Below, piece after piece: positions 38,331-39,519 of a stretch of DNA of 39,519 bases; position 1 is the stretch's first letter; each line of letters begins with the position of its first letter. A program made the translations under genes and the position numbers. Origin of the DNA: an uncultured Pseudoclavibacter sp. (GTDB taxonomy: Bacteria > Actinomycetota > Actinomycetes > Actinomycetales > Microbacteriaceae). The notes below the pieces were generated by a model. The model saw only the letters and a list, made by a program, of their open reading frames with translations, was not told the origin of the DNA and ran no database searches. Where the stretch lies: positions 1-39,519 of the forward strand of contig CAMIMS010000013.1 of assembly GCA_946221025.1 (NCBI GenBank), in the 5' to 3' direction.

Positions 38331-39519
38331 ATGCGCCCATGGATGCGCGAACTCCTGGTCGGGGTCGCCACGACGATTCCCGTCGTCTTGTTCATGGTGC
38401 TCTTCTCGGTCACGAACTCCATTTACTTGAACCCGTCGGAGCTGGATCCGTTCATCATCGCGGTGCACGCGCTCGCGGTCGTCGGCGTGATGATTCGTCG
38501 CCAGTGGCCGGGCATCGCGCTCGGGCTGGTCACCGCATCGGCGCTGCTGCAGATGATTGGCCTCTGGCCGCCGATGGGCGTGAACATCGCGCAGCTGATC
38601 GTCGTCTACGCCTGCGCGGCACGCGGTACCCGATCAACCCGGTGGGTGGCGCTGGCAACCCTGGTTCTCGGCGCGATCATTGGCGGGGTTTACACGGGAT
38701 TCTTCTTCGTCACCTTCCAAGACGAGATGAATTCGGCCCAAAGCTACGGGCAGCGACTGATCCTCGCGATGTTCGAAGCATCGATCCTGTACTTCGCGGT
38801 GCTCGTGTCGAGCTGGGCACTCGGCATGGTCGACATGCTCATTCAGCGAAACCGTCGCGAGCGCATCGCCCGCCGCATCGCAGAGGTCGAGACCGAGCAC
38901 GTCACCCGCGCGATGGCGTCCGAGCGCGAGCGCGCCCGCATCGCGCGCGAAATGCACGATGTGCTCGCGCACTCCCTGGTGGTCATCGCGACGCTCTCCG
39001 ACGGGGCGAGGTACGTCATTCGGGATGAACCCGAGCGCGCCGACGAAACGATGGCGACCGTCGGGGAGGTGGCCCGGGGTGCGCTCGCGGATGTGCGCCG
39101 GCTGCTCGCGGAGCTTCGGTACGAGCAGGACGCATCCCCGGCGCCCGAATACGCGGATGTGGATGAGCTGATCACCCGCTTCAACGAGCTCGGCCTCTCA
39201 GTCACCCGAGTACGAGTCGGTGAGCCGCGCCCTCTCACTCCGGGCGTGTCCCTGACCGCCTACCGAGCCGTGCAGGAGGGGTTGACGAATGCGTTGCGAC
39301 ACGGTGATCAGTCGCAACCGGTGGAGCTGACCGAGGCGTGGACCGCCGAGCACCTGTCGATCCTCATCCGCAACTCCCTCCGCCCGTCCACGAGCCTGGC
39401 GTCGAGCCCCGACCGCTCGGGGTCATCGCCCGCGCACCTGCCAAGCGGCGGTCACGGTCTGTTGGGTCTTCGCGAGCGCGTGCAGCTGGAGGGCGGCGTG
39501 TTCTCGGCCGGCCGGGAAG
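38331..39519 (+). CDS. Sensor histidine kinase, HisKA_3/NarL-type (3' end outside window)
   Basis: An open frame of 396 codons reaching the window edge. The N-terminal half has four or five hydrophobic segments (PVVLFMVLFSV, IIAVHALAVVGVMI, GIALGLVTASALL, a tyrosine-rich YTGFFFV stretch, and ILYFAVLVSSWALG) with short loops. A basic coiled linker (RRERIARRIAEVETEH) leads to the phosphoacceptor region REMHDVLAHSL with His209. The HATPase domain shows the N box AVQEGLTNALRHG and the G box GGHGLLGLRERV close to the edge. It would sense a membrane-related signal and phosphorylate a LuxR-type response regulator, probably encoded just outside. ATG 38331 follows a -10 hexamer. No conserved segment seems missing up to the cut. 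Confidence 0.92.
   Translation, partial: MRPWMRELLVGVATTIPVVLFMVLFSVTNSIYLNPSELDPFIIAVHALAVVGVMIRRQWPGIALGLVTASALLQMIGLWPPMGVNIAQLIVVYACAARGTRSTRWVALATLVLGAIIGGVYTGFFFVTFQDEMNSAQSYGQRLILAMFEASILYFAVLVSSWALGMVDMLIQRNRRERIARRIAEVETEHVTRAMASERERARIAREMHDVLAHSLVVIATLSDGARYVIRDEPERADETMATVGEVARGALADVRRLLAELRYEQDASPAPEYADVDELITRFNELGLSVTRVRVGEPRPLTPGVSLTAYRAVQEGLTNALRHGDQSQPVELTEAWTAEHLSILIRNSLRPSTSLASSPDRSGSSPAHLPSGGHGLLGLRERVQLEGGVFSAGRE

Noticed and set aside
38339..39028. 229-codon frame at the histidine kinase locus
   Set aside because: Out of frame with the kinase, whose transmembrane and catalytic motifs are continuous from 38331 to the edge; no frameshift is needed.

Overview
This is the replication-origin region of a high-GC Gram-positive chromosome, most likely a member of the Microbacteriaceae (Actinomycetota). 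The evidence is the high GC content, frequent GTG starts, and the gene order dnaA-dnaN-recF-DUF721-gyrB-gyrA-DUF3566-tRNA-Ile on one arm and rpmH-rnpA-yidD-yidC-jag-rsmG-parA-parB on the other. These are followed by ddl, an aminotransferase, trxA, trxB, murJ, a DUF6049 membrane protein and cca. The genus cannot be fixed from the sequence alone.

Layout. 1-1510: the end of one short-chain dehydrogenase (HSDL2-like) and a second complete one. 1660-2756: a toxin-antitoxin-type pair, an HTH (excisionase-like) antitoxin and a PIN-domain toxin broken by one in-frame amber codon. 2903-14562 (minus strand): tRNA-Ile, DUF3566 protein, gyrA, gyrB, DUF721, recF, dnaN, dnaA; the dnaN-dnaA gap is the expected oriC. 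14928-17783 (plus strand): rpmH, rnpA, yidD, yidC, jag. 17784-20378 and 21033-21970: two unusually long non-coding stretches on either side of rsmG. The first opens with a cluster of DnaA boxes, and together they carry 12 exact and 3 degenerate parS sites (core GTTTCACGTGAAAC) within 3.6 kb, just before parA-parB. 24351-33077 (minus strand): ddl, aminotransferase, trxA, trxB, murJ, DUF6049. 33186-38247 (plus strand): cca, overlapped by two sugar ABC permeases, then a 0.54-kb gap holding two copies of a hairpin repeat, then a substrate-binding lipoprotein. 38331-end: a sensor histidine kinase cut by the window edge.

Most genes serve one purpose: replication initiation and elongation (DnaA, clamp, RecF, gyrase), chromosome segregation (ParA, ParB, parS), and core translation, envelope and redox functions normally encoded near the origin. 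The most unusual element is the dense parS array. It appears to have grown by tandem duplication: there is a 140-bp unit repeated twice and bounded by three parS sites, and a 17-bp triplet of back-to-back sites. It also contains decayed copies and lies next to an extra DnaA-box cluster about 3 kb from dnaA. Several genes without a Shine-Dalgarno sequence have a TANNNT hexamer 6-8 nt before the start codon, which suggests leaderless transcripts.
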